A DNA stretch of 10,627 nucleotides, from NCBI GenBank assembly GCA_003244125.1, contig QHBL01000399.1, forward strand, positions 1-10,627. Reading direction: 5' to 3'. This DNA is from Chthoniobacterales bacterium (GTDB lineage: Bacteria; Verrucomicrobiota; Verrucomicrobiae; Chthoniobacterales; UBA10450). The notes under the pieces are model-generated. The model did not search any database. It was given only the letters and a program-made list of their open reading frames with translations, and was not told where the DNA came from. Positions 1 to 6,765 of this stretch are shown piece by piece; position 1 is the stretch's first letter; every line of letters starts with the position of its first letter. Position numbers and translations under genes: made by a program.

Positions 1-93
1 ATCCAAGATCGCGACGGCATGCTGCTGCGCGAGCAACGCCTCGACAAGATGCGAGCCGATAAATCCCGCGCCGCCGGTAACGAGCACTCGCAT
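1..93 (-). CDS. NAD-dependent epimerase/dehydratase, N-terminus only
   Basis: The minus strand from the ATG at 93 encodes 31 residues before the window ends. They begin [20 protein letters not shown], the first beta strand and glycine-rich dinucleotide loop (TGGAGFIG, residues 6-13) of the extended short-chain dehydrogenase/reductase family. Members such as UDP-glucose 4-epimerase, dTDP-glucose 4,6-dehydratase and UDP-glucuronate decarboxylase act on nucleotide sugars in the cytoplasm. The motif so close to the initiator methionine fits the usual start of these proteins. The catalytic YxxxK and all substrate-determining residues lie outside the window, so the substrate cannot be named. The family call is firm; any gene name would be a guess. 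Confidence 0.85.
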   Translation of the reverse strand, partial: MRVLVTGGAGFIGSHLVEALLAQQHAVAILD

Positions 94-150
94 GGCGCGA
101 CTTTAGTAACACGCCCGAGGCTTGCCAATCAAAGAGCCGTGGCCTCCGTC

Positions 151-314
151 TGGAGGGACGACCTCCGTGTCGTCGCCAAACTGTCACGAGGCGAGATGAG
201 AGCAGACAATGCGTTCGGGTCGTCTTCCCGCTCACGAAAAGGCACCCACCTTCGAGTGTTTTCGACTTCTTTTCCGGCAACGGCGAAGGGGACGGGACGG
301 CGCCCGACCCTCCA
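151..314. repeat. Inverted pair of REP-like palindromes (left of RAYT)
   Basis: Two palindromic units face each other. Unit 151-181 (+) starts TGGAGGGACGACCTCC and folds as GGGACGAC / six-base loop / GTCGTC. Unit 289-314 reads on the minus strand as TGGAGGGTCGGGCGCC, with stem GGGTCGGG/CCCGTCCC and one mismatch. About 105 bases of unrecognised sequence separate them. The right-hand unit ends 7 bases from the stop codon of the transposase pseudogene. The arrangement (head-on REP units with a spacer) resembles REPINs, the doublets mobilised by RAYT transposases. Confidence 0.75.
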
Positions 315-321
315 GGTCACG

Positions 322-775
322 TCACCAACGGAGTTCGTTTAACTCTCCTTGGAAGGGCCAATCGTTGCTGTCGCTGACCAATCCGGCTCGCATTGGATTT
401 TGCATCACATATTGCCATTTCTCCTCATAACTCTCGCCCTGCCGCAATTGCGTATCCCAGAAATGCCGTTGCCAGGCTTGCTCCGGGTCTGGCCAAGATT
501 CGCGCCGAGCACGATTTCCAGTAACTCACCCATTGCAGCAGCGCTTGTAATTCTGCTGGCGCGCAGAACAGATGAACGTGATGCGGCATGATGACATAGC
601 GCCCAACCAGCCAGGACGTCGCCATCTGCCAGCTACGCACGAGCAATGTATGCGCCTGCTCGTTAGCGAGCACTTGTTTGCGCCCTTTCGCGCAGACAGT
701 AAGAAATACGATTATCGGGTTATGCCGCTCACACACCAGCGCATGCACTGGCGCCTTGCGCCCAACACCGTTCAT
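322..775 (-). pseudogene. REP-associated tyrosine transposase (RAYT, Y1/HUH type), frameshifted
   Basis: The first reading frame, from ATG 775, gives residues typical of the IS200-like Y1 transposase domain, including YVIMPHHVHLF (residues 60-70), whose HVH is the metal-binding HUH pair. After ARP (residue 97, near 485-487) the frame slips. The next frame continues with EQAWQRHFWDTQLRQGESYE and then EKWQYVMQNPMRAGLV, the region carrying the presumed nucleophilic tyrosine, and ends at TGA 322-324. The span is 454 bases, i.e. 151 codons plus one extra base, so a single inserted G near 484 explains the break. RAYTs are single-stranded-DNA nucleases that recognise REP hairpins. This gene begins 2 bases from one palindrome and ends 7 bases from another. 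A sequencing error rather than a real frameshift cannot be excluded. Confidence 0.82.
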
Positions 776-777
776 CG

Positions 778-946
778 TGGAGGGACGACCTCCGTGTCGT
801 CCCAAACCTTCCACGAGGCGTCATCATAACTGCCAGCGCACCGTAACACTTTAGCCGAACTCACACTCATTTCCCCGATAACGTCCTCTCCGAGCCTGCC
901 CGAACAACGCCCAAAATATGGGGACGGGACGGCGCCCGTCCCTCCA
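778..946. repeat. Inverted pair of REP-like palindromes (right of RAYT)
   Basis: Unit 778-807 (+) has a perfect 8-bp stem, GGGACGAC (782-789) with GTCGTCCC (796-803), around loop CTCCGT, and ends CCCAAAC. Unit 921-946 reads on the minus strand as GGGACGGG / CGCCGT / CCCGTCCC, also a perfect 8-bp stem. The spacer of about 113 bases shows no gene. The first unit sits directly upstream of the RAYT start codon; the second is 12 bases past the icd stop codon, where it may also act as a transcription-ending or mRNA-protecting hairpin. Confidence 0.78.
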
Positions 947-957
947 AGATCCAAGCG

Positions 958-2271
958 TTACATATGCTCGATGATATTATCGCCGAATTGCGAGCACTTG
1001 ATCTCGGTTGCGCCTTCCATTAGCCGCGCGAAGTCATAAGTCACCCGTTTGCTGGCGATCGCTCCATTCAATCCTTTGACGATGAGATCGGCCGCTTCCG
1101 TCCAACCCATGTAACGGAACATCATCTCACCGGACAAGACGACCGATCCAGGGTTCACCTTGTCCTGGTTGGCATACTTCGGCGCGGTGCCATGAGTCGC
1201 TTCGAAGACGGCATGTCCGGTGATGTAGTTAATGTTACCTCCCGGCGCGATACCGATGCCACCTACTTGGGCCGCCAGCGCATCGCTTAAGTAGTCGCCA
1301 TTCAGGTTCAACGTCGCGATGACATCGAAGTCTTCCGGCCGCGTCAGCACCTGCTGCAAAGTGATGTCGGCAATTGCATCCTTGATCACAATCCCGGCTC
1401 CAGGTTTGCCTTCGGGAATGCGGCACCACGGCCCGCCATCGATCTCCTCCGCGCCAAAGAATTGTTTGGCAATCTCGTAGCCCCAGTCCCGAAAAGCACC
1501 TTCGGTGAACTTCATGATGTTGCCTTTGTGCACCATTGTCACACTGCGGCGCTTGTTCTGAATGGCGTAGGAGATTGCGCTATGAATTAATCGTACGCTC
1601 CCGGAGTAACTCACCGGTTTAATCCCGAGACCTACCCGGACATCGCTCGGGAAATCCTGCGCGCCTACCGCCGACCAGAACTCGCGCGCCTTGTCCGAAG
1701 TGCCAAATCGGATCTTATCGAAAGCTCTCGGAAACTCCTTTTGTAGATAGTTCAGCAACTTGTTAGCTTCTTCGGTTCCCGCGGCATACTCGATGCCCGC
1801 ATAGATATCCTCCGTATTCTCGCGGAAGATAATCATGTCGACCTTCTCCGGATGCTTTACTGGTGAAGGGACACCTTTGAAGTATTGAATAGGCCGGAGG
1901 CAAACGTAGAGATCGAGTAGTTGCCGGAGCGCCACGTTGAGTGAGCGAATACCTCCGCCTACTGGGGTAGTTAACGGTCCTTTGATGCCGACGAGATACT
2001 CGCGGAAAGCTTCTACGGTATCATCCGGCAGCCAACTATCGAACTTGTCCTTCGCTGTCTGTCCGGCGAATACCTCGAACCAGGCAATGCTCTTCTTGCC
2101 GCCATAAGCCTTTTCCACCGCGGCATCAAAGACGCCCACACTCGCTGCCCAGATGTCCGGTCCGGTGCCATCGCCCCGGATGAATGGAATAATCGGCCGG
2201 TCCGGCACATTCAATGTCTGGCCTCGCGTGATCTTCTCCCCGGCTGGCGATGTAATGGCTTGGTAAGGCAT
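958..2271 (-). CDS. icd: Isocitrate dehydrogenase, NADP-dependent
   Basis: The predicted 437-residue protein oxidatively decarboxylates isocitrate to 2-oxoglutarate in the TCA cycle, in the cytoplasm. Along its length it resembles the E. coli-type enzyme (416 residues). The isocitrate-binding segment [13 protein letters not shown] contains the phosphorylatable serine (S110), N112 and R116. The metal/substrate region has [34 protein letters not shown] carries K365, Y366 and V372, and TYDFAR carries Y412 and R416; these are the classic NADP-selecting residues, so NAD specificity is unlikely. The ATG at 2271 was chosen over an in-frame TTG 12 codons upstream because the protein starts MPYQAI, close to family N-termini. 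No Shine-Dalgarno is visible. Whether S110 is regulated depends on an AceK kinase, not seen here. Confidence 0.96.
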   Translation of the reverse strand: MPYQAITSPAGEKITRGQTLNVPDRPIIPFIRGDGTGPDIWAASVGVFDAAVEKAYGGKKSIAWFEVFAGQTAKDKFDSWLPDDTVEAFREYLVGIKGPLTTPVGGGIRSLNVALRQLLDLYVCLRPIQYFKGVPSPVKHPEKVDMIIFRENTEDIYAGIEYAAGTEEANKLLNYLQKEFPRAFDKIRFGTSDKAREFWSAVGAQDFPSDVRVGLGIKPVSYSGSVRLIHSAISYAIQNKRRSVTMVHKGNIMKFTEGAFRDWGYEIAKQFFGAEEIDGGPWCRIPEGKPGAGIVIKDAIADITLQQVLTRPEDFDVIATLNLNGDYLSDALAAQVGGIGIAPGGNINYITGHAVFEATHGTAPKYANQDKVNPGSVVLSGEMMFRYMGWTEAADLIVKGLNGAIASKRVTYDFARLMEGATEIKCSQFGDNIIEHM

Positions 2272-2279
2272 AGAGCGCG

Positions 2280-2307
2280 AGTCTATCCACGCGCTTGTCA
2301 CCCGCAA
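2280..2307 (-). promoter_or_regulatory. Possible icd promoter
   Basis: On the minus strand TTGCGG (2307-2302) and TAGACT (2285-2280) are 16 bases apart, and the latter ends 8 bases before the icd ATG. The match to sigma70 boxes is modest (3/6 and 4/6). If used, the transcript would start at or next to the start codon, which fits the missing Shine-Dalgarno. Confidence 0.2.
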
Positions 2308-2393
2308 TGCTCGAACGACTGCCTCGCATCATCTCAGGCGCCGGCCGATTATTAATGGCAGCAGCGAGCCGTCTGCTTCTGACGCGGCCGCAG

Positions 2394-3344
2394 TTAGCCG
2401 CGCGCGAATTTGCGTCTCTGCCTGGAAGCAATCGCCACGATACCAAGGACGAGCAGCGCCCACGTGCCTGGCTCCGGCACGCCGGTCACGGAATCGATGA
2501 AGGCGGTATGCGCCGCGATCTCAGTCGCGTAAAAGCCGCTCGGATTTCGCGCTGGCACCCATGCGCCGTTGTCATCCTCCTGGTACAGGCCAGTAGTATC
2601 GAACAGTGCGGCGTTGAATGAGTTCAAACCGATATCCGACGTGCTGAACGGGCCATCGACCGCCAGGTTTATTCCGGCCAACTCCCATTGTTGCGTTGCC
2701 ATATTTAAGATGAATACCCCGCCCCCGGAGTCGCCGGCGGAGAGGTGCGCCTCGTTGAGGCCGCCGCTGGCATCGAAAGGCGCCCGCAGCAGCGGTCCGT
2801 AACCGGCGAAGCTCTCGAGTGAGCCGACCGCACTGGTACCCCAGCGTTCGCGACCGTCACTCGCTCCCCACAACCAGCCGCCCAGATGGGAATCATTGCC
2901 AACATAAACAGGATTGCCGCGCTGCGTTCCGCGGCCGAAAACGACAAGCGACTGCCCCACTTCGCTGCCGGGCGCACTGCTATAAAGTGGTGCGTAGGCC
3001 GGAAGCGTTCCCGAGACCTTCCAGATTTGCAGGTCACTCGATGGATCAGGGAAAACATCCGTCGTCGTATACGTCACGTTATCGAGCGTGAAGGTATCGC
3101 CTACCGAGCCGCCAATGTGTTTGGCAGTGATGAAATAATCGGGCGCTATCGCGGTGCCGAGAAATCCGTCGAAGAGTCCCTCGTACTGCCAACCGCTCCC
3201 AGCCAGGGCGCCGTCGGGCGCGCTCGTGTTCGCGTTGGGATCGCCCGTTCCATACAGGATTACGGCTTGGACAGGGGTGATTGTGATGAGTACAACAGCT
3301 GCCTTACAGAGCCACTTCGTCATTGAAATGAGTTGCACTACCAT
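2394..3344 (-). CDS. Secreted trypsin-like serine protease with PEP-CTERM anchor
   Basis: The 316-residue protein has a signal peptide (residues 1-27: charged start, hydrophobic AAVVLITI, cleavage likely after VQA) and a chymotrypsin-fold (S1-like) catalytic set. His76 is in FITAKHIGG, Asp104 in SSDLQIWKV and Ser206 in LSAGDSGGGVF. The C-terminus has the PEP-CTERM sorting signal: VPEP (289-292), a hydrophobic helix (WALLVLGIVAIA) and a basic end (RQRRKFARG). Such tails are processed by an exosortase during export to the cell surface or matrix. Of three nearby ATGs, 3344 was chosen because AAGGAAGG lies six bases upstream; the ATG at 3350 would touch that motif directly. The substrate is unknown. 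It stands alone, 122 bases upstream of icd on the same strand. The catalytic triad is complete, so an active enzyme is likely. Confidence 0.88.
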   Translation of the reverse strand: MVVQLISMTKWLCKAAVVLITITPVQAVILYGTGDPNANTSAPDGALAGSGWQYEGLFDGFLGTAIAPDYFITAKHIGGSVGDTFTLDNVTYTTTDVFPDPSSDLQIWKVSGTLPAYAPLYSSAPGSEVGQSLVVFGRGTQRGNPVYVGNDSHLGGWLWGASDGRERWGTSAVGSLESFAGYGPLLRAPFDASGGLNEAHLSAGDSGGGVFILNMATQQWELAGINLAVDGPFSTSDIGLNSFNAALFDTTGLYQEDDNGAWVPARNPSGFYATEIAAHTAFIDSVTGVPEPGTWALLVLGIVAIASRQRRKFARG

Positions 3345-3350
3345 TGACAT

Positions 3351-3358
3351 CCTTCCTT
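3351..3358 (-). promoter_or_regulatory. Ribosome binding site deciding the protease start
   Basis: The minus strand reads AAGGAAGG, then ATGTCA, then the chosen ATG at 3344. The spacing of six suits that codon and rules out the adjacent ATG at 3350. It is one of the few clear Shine-Dalgarno sequences in the window. Confidence 0.6.
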
Positions 3359-3520
3359 TCGCCTTCACTCAGGGAATCTGAAAGCAACTATTTTTTATCA
3401 GGAGCGTGTCATGCTTTCGGGAGTCAGCTGGGTGAATGGCGGGGACGCGAAGTTTGTAGGGAAAGCTGGCAGCTTCCCCTACGGGGCGCGCGACGGCAGA
3501 GGCGATCAGATCGGCGAAAT

Positions 3521-3638
3521 GCATGGGCGGGGGATGCTTCTTATCTTCCTGTTAACTAATAACTATTCACCATTAACCCGGCGGCAAAGCCGCTGCCCGA
3601 AATCTTTTCAGGCCGGCATCAGCTCCGGCGCTGAGTGT
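3521..3638. repeat. Direct repeat copy 1 (about 118 bp)
   Basis: This segment, from GCATGGGCGGGGGATGCTTC to GGCGCTGAGTGT, matches 4389-4502 in the same orientation with few differences. Shared parts include ATGCTTCTTATCTTCCT, a TTAAC-rich stretch, CCCGGCGGCAAAGCCG and GCCCGAAATCTTTTCAG. A looser match extends left, where AGTCAGCTGGGTGAATG (from 3422) corresponds to ACTCAGCTGGGCGAATG (from 4347). It contains a GCCGG/CCGGC stem. On the minus strand it keeps the reading LKRFRAAALPPG followed by a stop, the same tail as the broken surface protein at 4435. It lies between the protease promoter region and the toxin stop codon; the rest of 3345-3520 shows no gene. Confidence 0.8.
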
Positions 3639-3662
3639 GTCAGTACTCAGAGCAACCTCTTC

Positions 3663-3968
3663 TTACCTCGCGGGAATTTCGGGAGTGCCGCGCGCGGCGT
3701 GCCAGACGCGTGAAATTTCAACAATGTTGCGGCTGTGATTTACTCGATAAACAACGCGGTACGGGCGGACAATGATCTCTCGGATGTGCCGACAGTGACG
3801 CTCTGGAACGACGCGACCTGCTTCCGGATGCTGCTGCAACATGTCAGCCCGGGACATTATGTGAAGCGCAAACGATTGCGCGCGCTGCGGATCGTCGCGT
3901 GAAATGAAGCGTACGATATCACGAAGATCGTCGCGTGATCGGGGAGACCAGATCAGCTGGTAAGCCAT
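3663..3968 (-). CDS. ParE/RelE-family toxin
   Basis: The 101-residue basic protein starts MAYQLIWSPRSRDDLRDI, the usual opening strand and helix of the RelE/ParE superfamily. It has the core IIVRPYRVVYRV (65-76) and the late strand EISRVWHAAR (84-93), all standard for plasmid-stabilisation-type toxins. Members either cleave mRNA at the ribosome or poison gyrase; the short tail does not say which. Its ATG at 3968 lies 16 bases inside the preceding antitoxin gene, so the two are co-transcribed and probably translationally coupled. The stop at 3663 is 25 bases from direct repeat copy 1. Family assignment is strong; the cellular target is unknown. Confidence 0.85.
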   Translation of the reverse strand: MAYQLIWSPRSRDDLRDIVRFISRDDPQRAQSFALHIMSRADMLQQHPEAGRVVPERHCRHIREIIVRPYRVVYRVNHSRNIVEISRVWHAARGTPEIPAR

Positions 3969-4138
3969 GAGGCAATTTGCCGCTTGACCTCTTCGTGGGG
4001 AATCCCTTCCCCACGGTCAAGCTGGTCAAATCCCTTCTGAATGCCAGCGAGAAACTCCACCCGGTCCGCAATTTCGTCGAGGGACGTGTCGTCGGGCAAA
4101 CCGTTGATCGCGTCGAGGACAAATTCCTTCTGCGTCAT
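3953..4138 (-). CDS. Putative antitoxin partner of the ParE/RelE-type toxin
   Basis: This 61-residue acidic protein (MTQKEFVLDAINGLPDDTSL at its start) has a predicted helical body and ends HEEVKRQIASWLTS, a pattern common in small antitoxins encoded just before ParE/RelE toxins. I recognise the layout rather than a named DNA-binding fold. It precedes the toxin on the same strand and overlaps it by 16 bases, the typical order in which the antitoxin is made first. Being acidic against a basic toxin fits neutralisation by binding. Autoregulation is usual in such operons but no clear operator palindrome was seen. Confidence 0.7.
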   Translation of the reverse strand: MTQKEFVLDAINGLPDDTSLDEIADRVEFLAGIQKGFDQLDRGEGIPHEEVKRQIASWLTS

Positions 4139-4143
4139 GCGCG

Positions 4144-4172
4144 ATTGTCAGATCTTCACGTCCCATAAGCAA
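4144..4172 (-). promoter_or_regulatory. Possible promoter of the ParE-type TA operon
   Basis: On the minus strand TTGCTT and GACAAT are separated by 17 bases, and GACAAT ends 5 bases before the antitoxin ATG. GACAAT matches four of six -10 positions; TTGCTT matches three of six -35 positions. Use would give a leaderless transcript. Confidence 0.25.
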
Positions 4173-4388
4173 GCGAGTAAACGGGGCAACCGCGGATCAC
4201 CGGAATAAACCGGGTTGTGCTCGCGGCGAAGCCGCGTCAGGCGAGGAGCGCGAGGGCGCCGATGGTGAGGCAGACGAGCACAAGCACGGCGAAGGCTCCG
4301 CCGGAGAGAAGGCCGTCGAAGCCTTTCGTCGTGTTGTGCTTTGGGGACTCAGCTGGGCGAATGATGGGAGCGGCTAATTCGGATGGGT

Positions 4389-4502
4389 GCATGGAGGGGG
4401 GGATGCTTCTTATCTTCCTATTAACCATTAACCATTAACCCGGCGGCAAAGCCGTCGCCCGAAATCTTTTCAGCGCCGGCACCAGCTTCCGGCGCTGAGT
4501 GT
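4389..4502. repeat. Direct repeat copy 2 (about 114 bp), overlapping the surface-protein 3' end
   Basis: This is the second copy of the repeat at 3521-3638. It includes the tandem ATTAACC stretch, CGGCGGCAAAGCCG and a perfect 9-bp hairpin, CAGCGCCGG (4472-4480) with CCGGCGCTG (4490-4498), around a nine-base loop. The stop codon and the last roughly 20 codons of the PEP-CTERM pseudogene lie within it. The region from 4139 to 4388 between antitoxin and repeat holds no supported gene. Confidence 0.8.
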
Positions 4503-5758
4503 ATCCTATCGAGAGTAGTGTAAGAGCCGCGGAAAACCATGTGCTCGGCTCGGGAACGGCGACCAAGTCGAAGCCGGTCGCCGTATAGTCCGCTGTGAAG
4601 GCGTAACCGTTATAAAAGACCAACATATTATCCGCAATGCCGGTAAAGGTACCGGATTCGGATGTTCCCATGAAAAGGTTCAGCCTTTGCCCGGCAGTAA
4701 ACGTCTGCCTTGAGGCGACATTTACCGTGAGGTTACCGCCGAGATTAAGTGCGCCTGTGGATATCAGCTTGTCGTAGTTGGTTTGCGTTACGACGTCGAA
4801 GATGGCGCTGCTCCCGCTTTGCAGCGTGAGCGCACCTATCCGCAATGTGCCGACAGCGGCCGCCGAACCTGCTGCGCCGATCGGTCCCGGAGCTAGAGTT
4901 CCGCCGCTGGCAACCGTTACTGCGCCGGTGCTGATCCCTGTGCCCCCCAACGTTCCGTTGTTGTTTACTGTGATGGTGCCGCCGAACGAGCCGGTTGCAT
5001 TACCATTACCAACCGTAAACGTGGAGGAGCCGGTGGTATTTGTGATTGTTCCGCCTGTTCCATTGAGCGCGCCTACAGTTTGACTCGTTCCACCGAAATT
5101 GAGTGTCCCTCCGTTCACTGTAAGTGCAGCAGTGGTTGATCCGAGCGCCCCCGCGCCGGAAAGGTTAAGCGTGCCAGCGCTGATTGTGGTTCCACCGCTG
5201 TAGGTATTTGCACCCGAGAAGTTCGTGATTCCGCCTCCCGTGATCGCGATGCTCTGCGCGCCAGTAATAATGGCACTAATAGTCAACGTAGATCCCGCAC
5301 TGATATTAAAGTTGCCACTGCTCTGCAGCGCCACGCTCAGGTCTGAGTTGCCTTCGTTGTTCTTGATAATGTGTTCAGACTGGAATTTCCGCTAAGATAG
5401 ATCAGGTCATTTTGGTTGCCGCTAAATACATTAGTAAAGCCACTGCTATTACCGAGGTTGATAACACTGTCTTGTTGTTAGCAGCGACGTTGTTAGTGAT
5501 TTGGTACGCCTTTCCGTTGGTGGCAGTTAATGACTCGATAGTAAGCGTTCCATCCGTAACTGTCAGCGCTGTACCGGTTGTTGTGAGGCGAACATCAGTG
5601 GTGTTAGTCGGCACTCCGGCCGGAGTATAATTCGTGCTGCTCTTTAAATCAGTGTTTTGGAAGAAGTCTTTGGCTGTTCCTGCGAAAGCAGACCCAGTCC
5701 ACAATCCAAAGAAAATAGACAGGACGCTCGCAATGCAGGAGCGGACGCTTCGGCGCAA
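4435..5758 (-). pseudogene. PEP-CTERM autotransporter-repeat surface protein, two frameshifts
   Basis: Three consecutive reading frames make one protein. The first has a signal peptide (SVLSIFFGLWTGSAFA) and runs to NNVAANNKTVL. A slip near 5458-5462 leads to NLGNSSGFTNVFSGNQNDLI, and a second slip near 5371-5376 leads to IIKNNEGNSDLSVALQSSG and the remainder. The body carries autotransporter-associated beta-strand repeats such as ANTYSGGTTISAGTLNLSG. The end has VPEPSTW, a hydrophobic helix and TQRRK, the PEP-CTERM signal for exosortase processing. From the proposed TTG at 5758 to the stop the length is 1324 bases, two short of 442 codons, consistent with two single-base losses. After RRK a tail LVPALKRFRATALPPG comes from a repeated sequence. 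Probable role: a cell-surface or matrix protein. The TTG start is uncertain, and sequencing error could mimic both slips. Confidence 0.78.
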
Positions 5759-5830
5759 AAGGTGTCGATTTGCTGGGTAACTGAGCAGGTGAGCGCCAAT
5801 GAGAACAACTTCGCAGCGGGAAGTCAATGA

Positions 5831-5853
5831 AAAATGCGCGGAAGGCGCATTTT
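5831..5853. terminator. Hairpin AAAATGCGC/GCGCATTTT
   Basis: A perfect 9-bp inverted repeat, AAAATGCGC (5831-5839) with GCGCATTTT (5845-5853), surrounds loop GGAAG. The A/T-rich outer ends make it look like a bidirectional intrinsic terminator. It lies in the gap between the divergent genes at 5758 (-) and 6110 (+), so an upstream attenuator or a relic terminator are alternatives. Confidence 0.45.
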
Positions 5854-5930
5854 GGTTATCGGTTATCGGGCGGCAAATGAGAGACTTAGGTGTCCGATAT
5901 CGCGATGCCGAAGCGGTATTTCTCGAATTT

Positions 5931-6008
5931 ATCAGCCACGGATCAACACGGATCTCCAGAGATGACCGATCTGATCCGTGTTTCATCTATGTAAATCCGG
6001 TGGCTGAT
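5931..6008. repeat. Imperfect inverted repeat, second palindrome family
   Basis: The left arm ATCAGCCACGGATCAACACG (from 5931) and the right arm from 5973 (GATCCGTGTT ... GTGGCTGAT, ending 6008) are reverse complements, except that the right arm has an extra internal piece containing GTAAATCCG. A related single arm occurs at 7444-7470. Apart from this and the hairpin at 5831, I see nothing gene-like in the gap 5759-6070. Confidence 0.65.
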
Positions 6009-6071
6009 TCCGTGGCAGCCGCCGCACGAGCAAATCGAATCGGAAGAGGCATGCCGCTGACGGCCGCGACG

Positions 6072-6100
6072 TTGACACTTCTTAGCCCGTTTCTTAACGT
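6072..6100 (+). promoter_or_regulatory. Promoter-like boxes just before the 70-residue gene
   Basis: A consensus TTGACA (6072-6077) is followed after exactly 17 bases by TAACGT (6095-6100), a 3/6 match to the -10 box. The ATG is at 6110, so a start seven or so bases past the -10 gives a leader of only two or three bases. Confidence 0.4.
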
Positions 6101-6109
6101 GCAGACCGA

Positions 6110-6322
6110 ATGGATGCTGCGCTCCTGGAAAATCTAATCGGAGGAAATAAGCCGTTTCGAGTTGAGACAGCATCGGGTCGCGTATTCAACGTGCCTCACC
6201 GGGACTTTATCAGCTTCACTCCGCGCAAAACTTCGGTCATTATCACTTACGAAGAGAACGGCCAGGAGCACTTCGCGATTGTGCCGCTGCTGACTGTGAC
6301 TTCAGCGATGGCGCGGGCGTAG
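6110..6322 (+). CDS. Small conserved-looking hypothetical protein
   Basis: A 70-residue soluble protein starts MDAALLENLIGGNKPFRVET and continues with alternating hydrophobic and polar segments (GRVFNVPHRDFISFTP, SVIITYEE, EHFAIVPLLTVTS) that suggest a small antiparallel beta barrel or sheet with an N-terminal helix. No signal peptide, membrane segment or catalytic motif is visible. I do not recognise a named family, though the pattern F-x-V-x-T-x-S-G-R followed by V-P-H-x-D-F-I is distinctive enough to search. No Shine-Dalgarno precedes the ATG, but promoter-like boxes end nine bases upstream, supporting this start. It stands alone between a divergent surface-protein pseudogene and a gene-poor stretch; a stem-loop follows its stop. 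Confidence 0.65.
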   Translation: MDAALLENLIGGNKPFRVETASGRVFNVPHRDFISFTPRKTSVIITYEENGQEHFAIVPLLTVTSAMARA

Positions 6323-6324
6323 GA

Positions 6325-6338
6325 GCGCGGCACCGCGC
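6325..6338. other. GC-rich stem-loop after the 70-residue gene
   Basis: GCGCGG and CCGCGC, two bases apart, follow the TAG at 6320-6322 almost directly; in practice five pairs with a four-base loop. There is no T-run, so it is at best a weak terminator. Confidence 0.3.
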
Positions 6339-6381
6339 CGCTACACGTCAGAGCGAAGGCGATCCGACGCGTCAGTCGCTG

Positions 6382-6552
6382 CTACTCGGCCTCAGCTTGG
6401 TTGAATGTGCACGCGTTCCGTGTTGCGGACGGTGATGATCTTCGCCGGTTTCGCCTGATCAGGGCCAGGTCCTGGCGCAGTTTCTCGGCGAGGGTGCGAT
6501 CGATTTTCCAATTCTCGGGAGTCCGCGGCAAAATCGAGACGTATGAGAGCAT
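6382..6552 (-). CDS. Possible small hypothetical protein, perhaps frameshifted
   Basis: The minus strand from ATG 6552 reads MLSYVSILPRTPENWKIDRT, then LAEKLRQDLAL, which looks protein-like with an amphipathic helix. It then becomes arginine-rich and poor (RRNRRRSSPS) until TAG 6382-6384. A neighbouring frame over the same end reads DQAKPAKIITVRNTERVHIQ before a stop at 6392, which looks more natural, so a base may have been gained or lost near 6460. No homologous family is recognised and no Shine-Dalgarno is seen. The rest of 6323-6765 holds only a 9-bp tandem duplication (GACTAGTGC, 6608-6625) and no other supported gene. Confidence 0.25.
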   Translation of the reverse strand: MLSYVSILPRTPENWKIDRTLAEKLRQDLALIRRNRRRSSPSATRNACTFNQAEAE

Positions 6553-6765
6553 GGTGGGGGGAATATTGCGGGTTGAGGGTAATGTACTGCCGGCGAGCCG
6601 GGCCGGCGACTAGTGCGACTAGTGCGTGGTGATTTGCCACACAAGCCAGCGGGCATGACCACCAAAAAACTTGTCTGGCGGACTGACGATCCCAAACTAC
6701 TGTGCGCGCAAATTGCGGGGAATTGGGACGACACGGAGTCGTTCGCCTTCAGTGAGGCTCCTCGA

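Noticed and set aside
129..320. 63-codon minus-strand frame between the first palindrome pair
   Set aside because: Both ends are translated palindrome sequence and the middle shows no conserved pattern.
772..954. 60-codon minus-strand frame between two palindromes
   Set aside because: Much of it is translated palindrome sequence (e.g. WDDTEVVPPR), and the rest shows no protein-like pattern.
2272..2307. TTG start 12 codons upstream for icd
   Set aside because: It has no ribosome site and would overlap the possible promoter; the ATG at 2271 gives the usual N-terminus.
4237..4428. 63-codon minus-strand frame ending in a hydrophobic helix
   Set aside because: The GGAFAVLVLVCLTIGALALLA-like end could span a membrane, but the first half lies in repeat flanks and there is no promoter, ribosome site or known anchor motif. 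A remnant of another surface-protein gene is possible but not supportable.
4778..5083. 101-codon plus-strand frame rich in V, P and A
   Set aside because: It is the complement of the Gly/Thr-rich beta-repeat region of the surface-protein pseudogene; its composition simply mirrors that.
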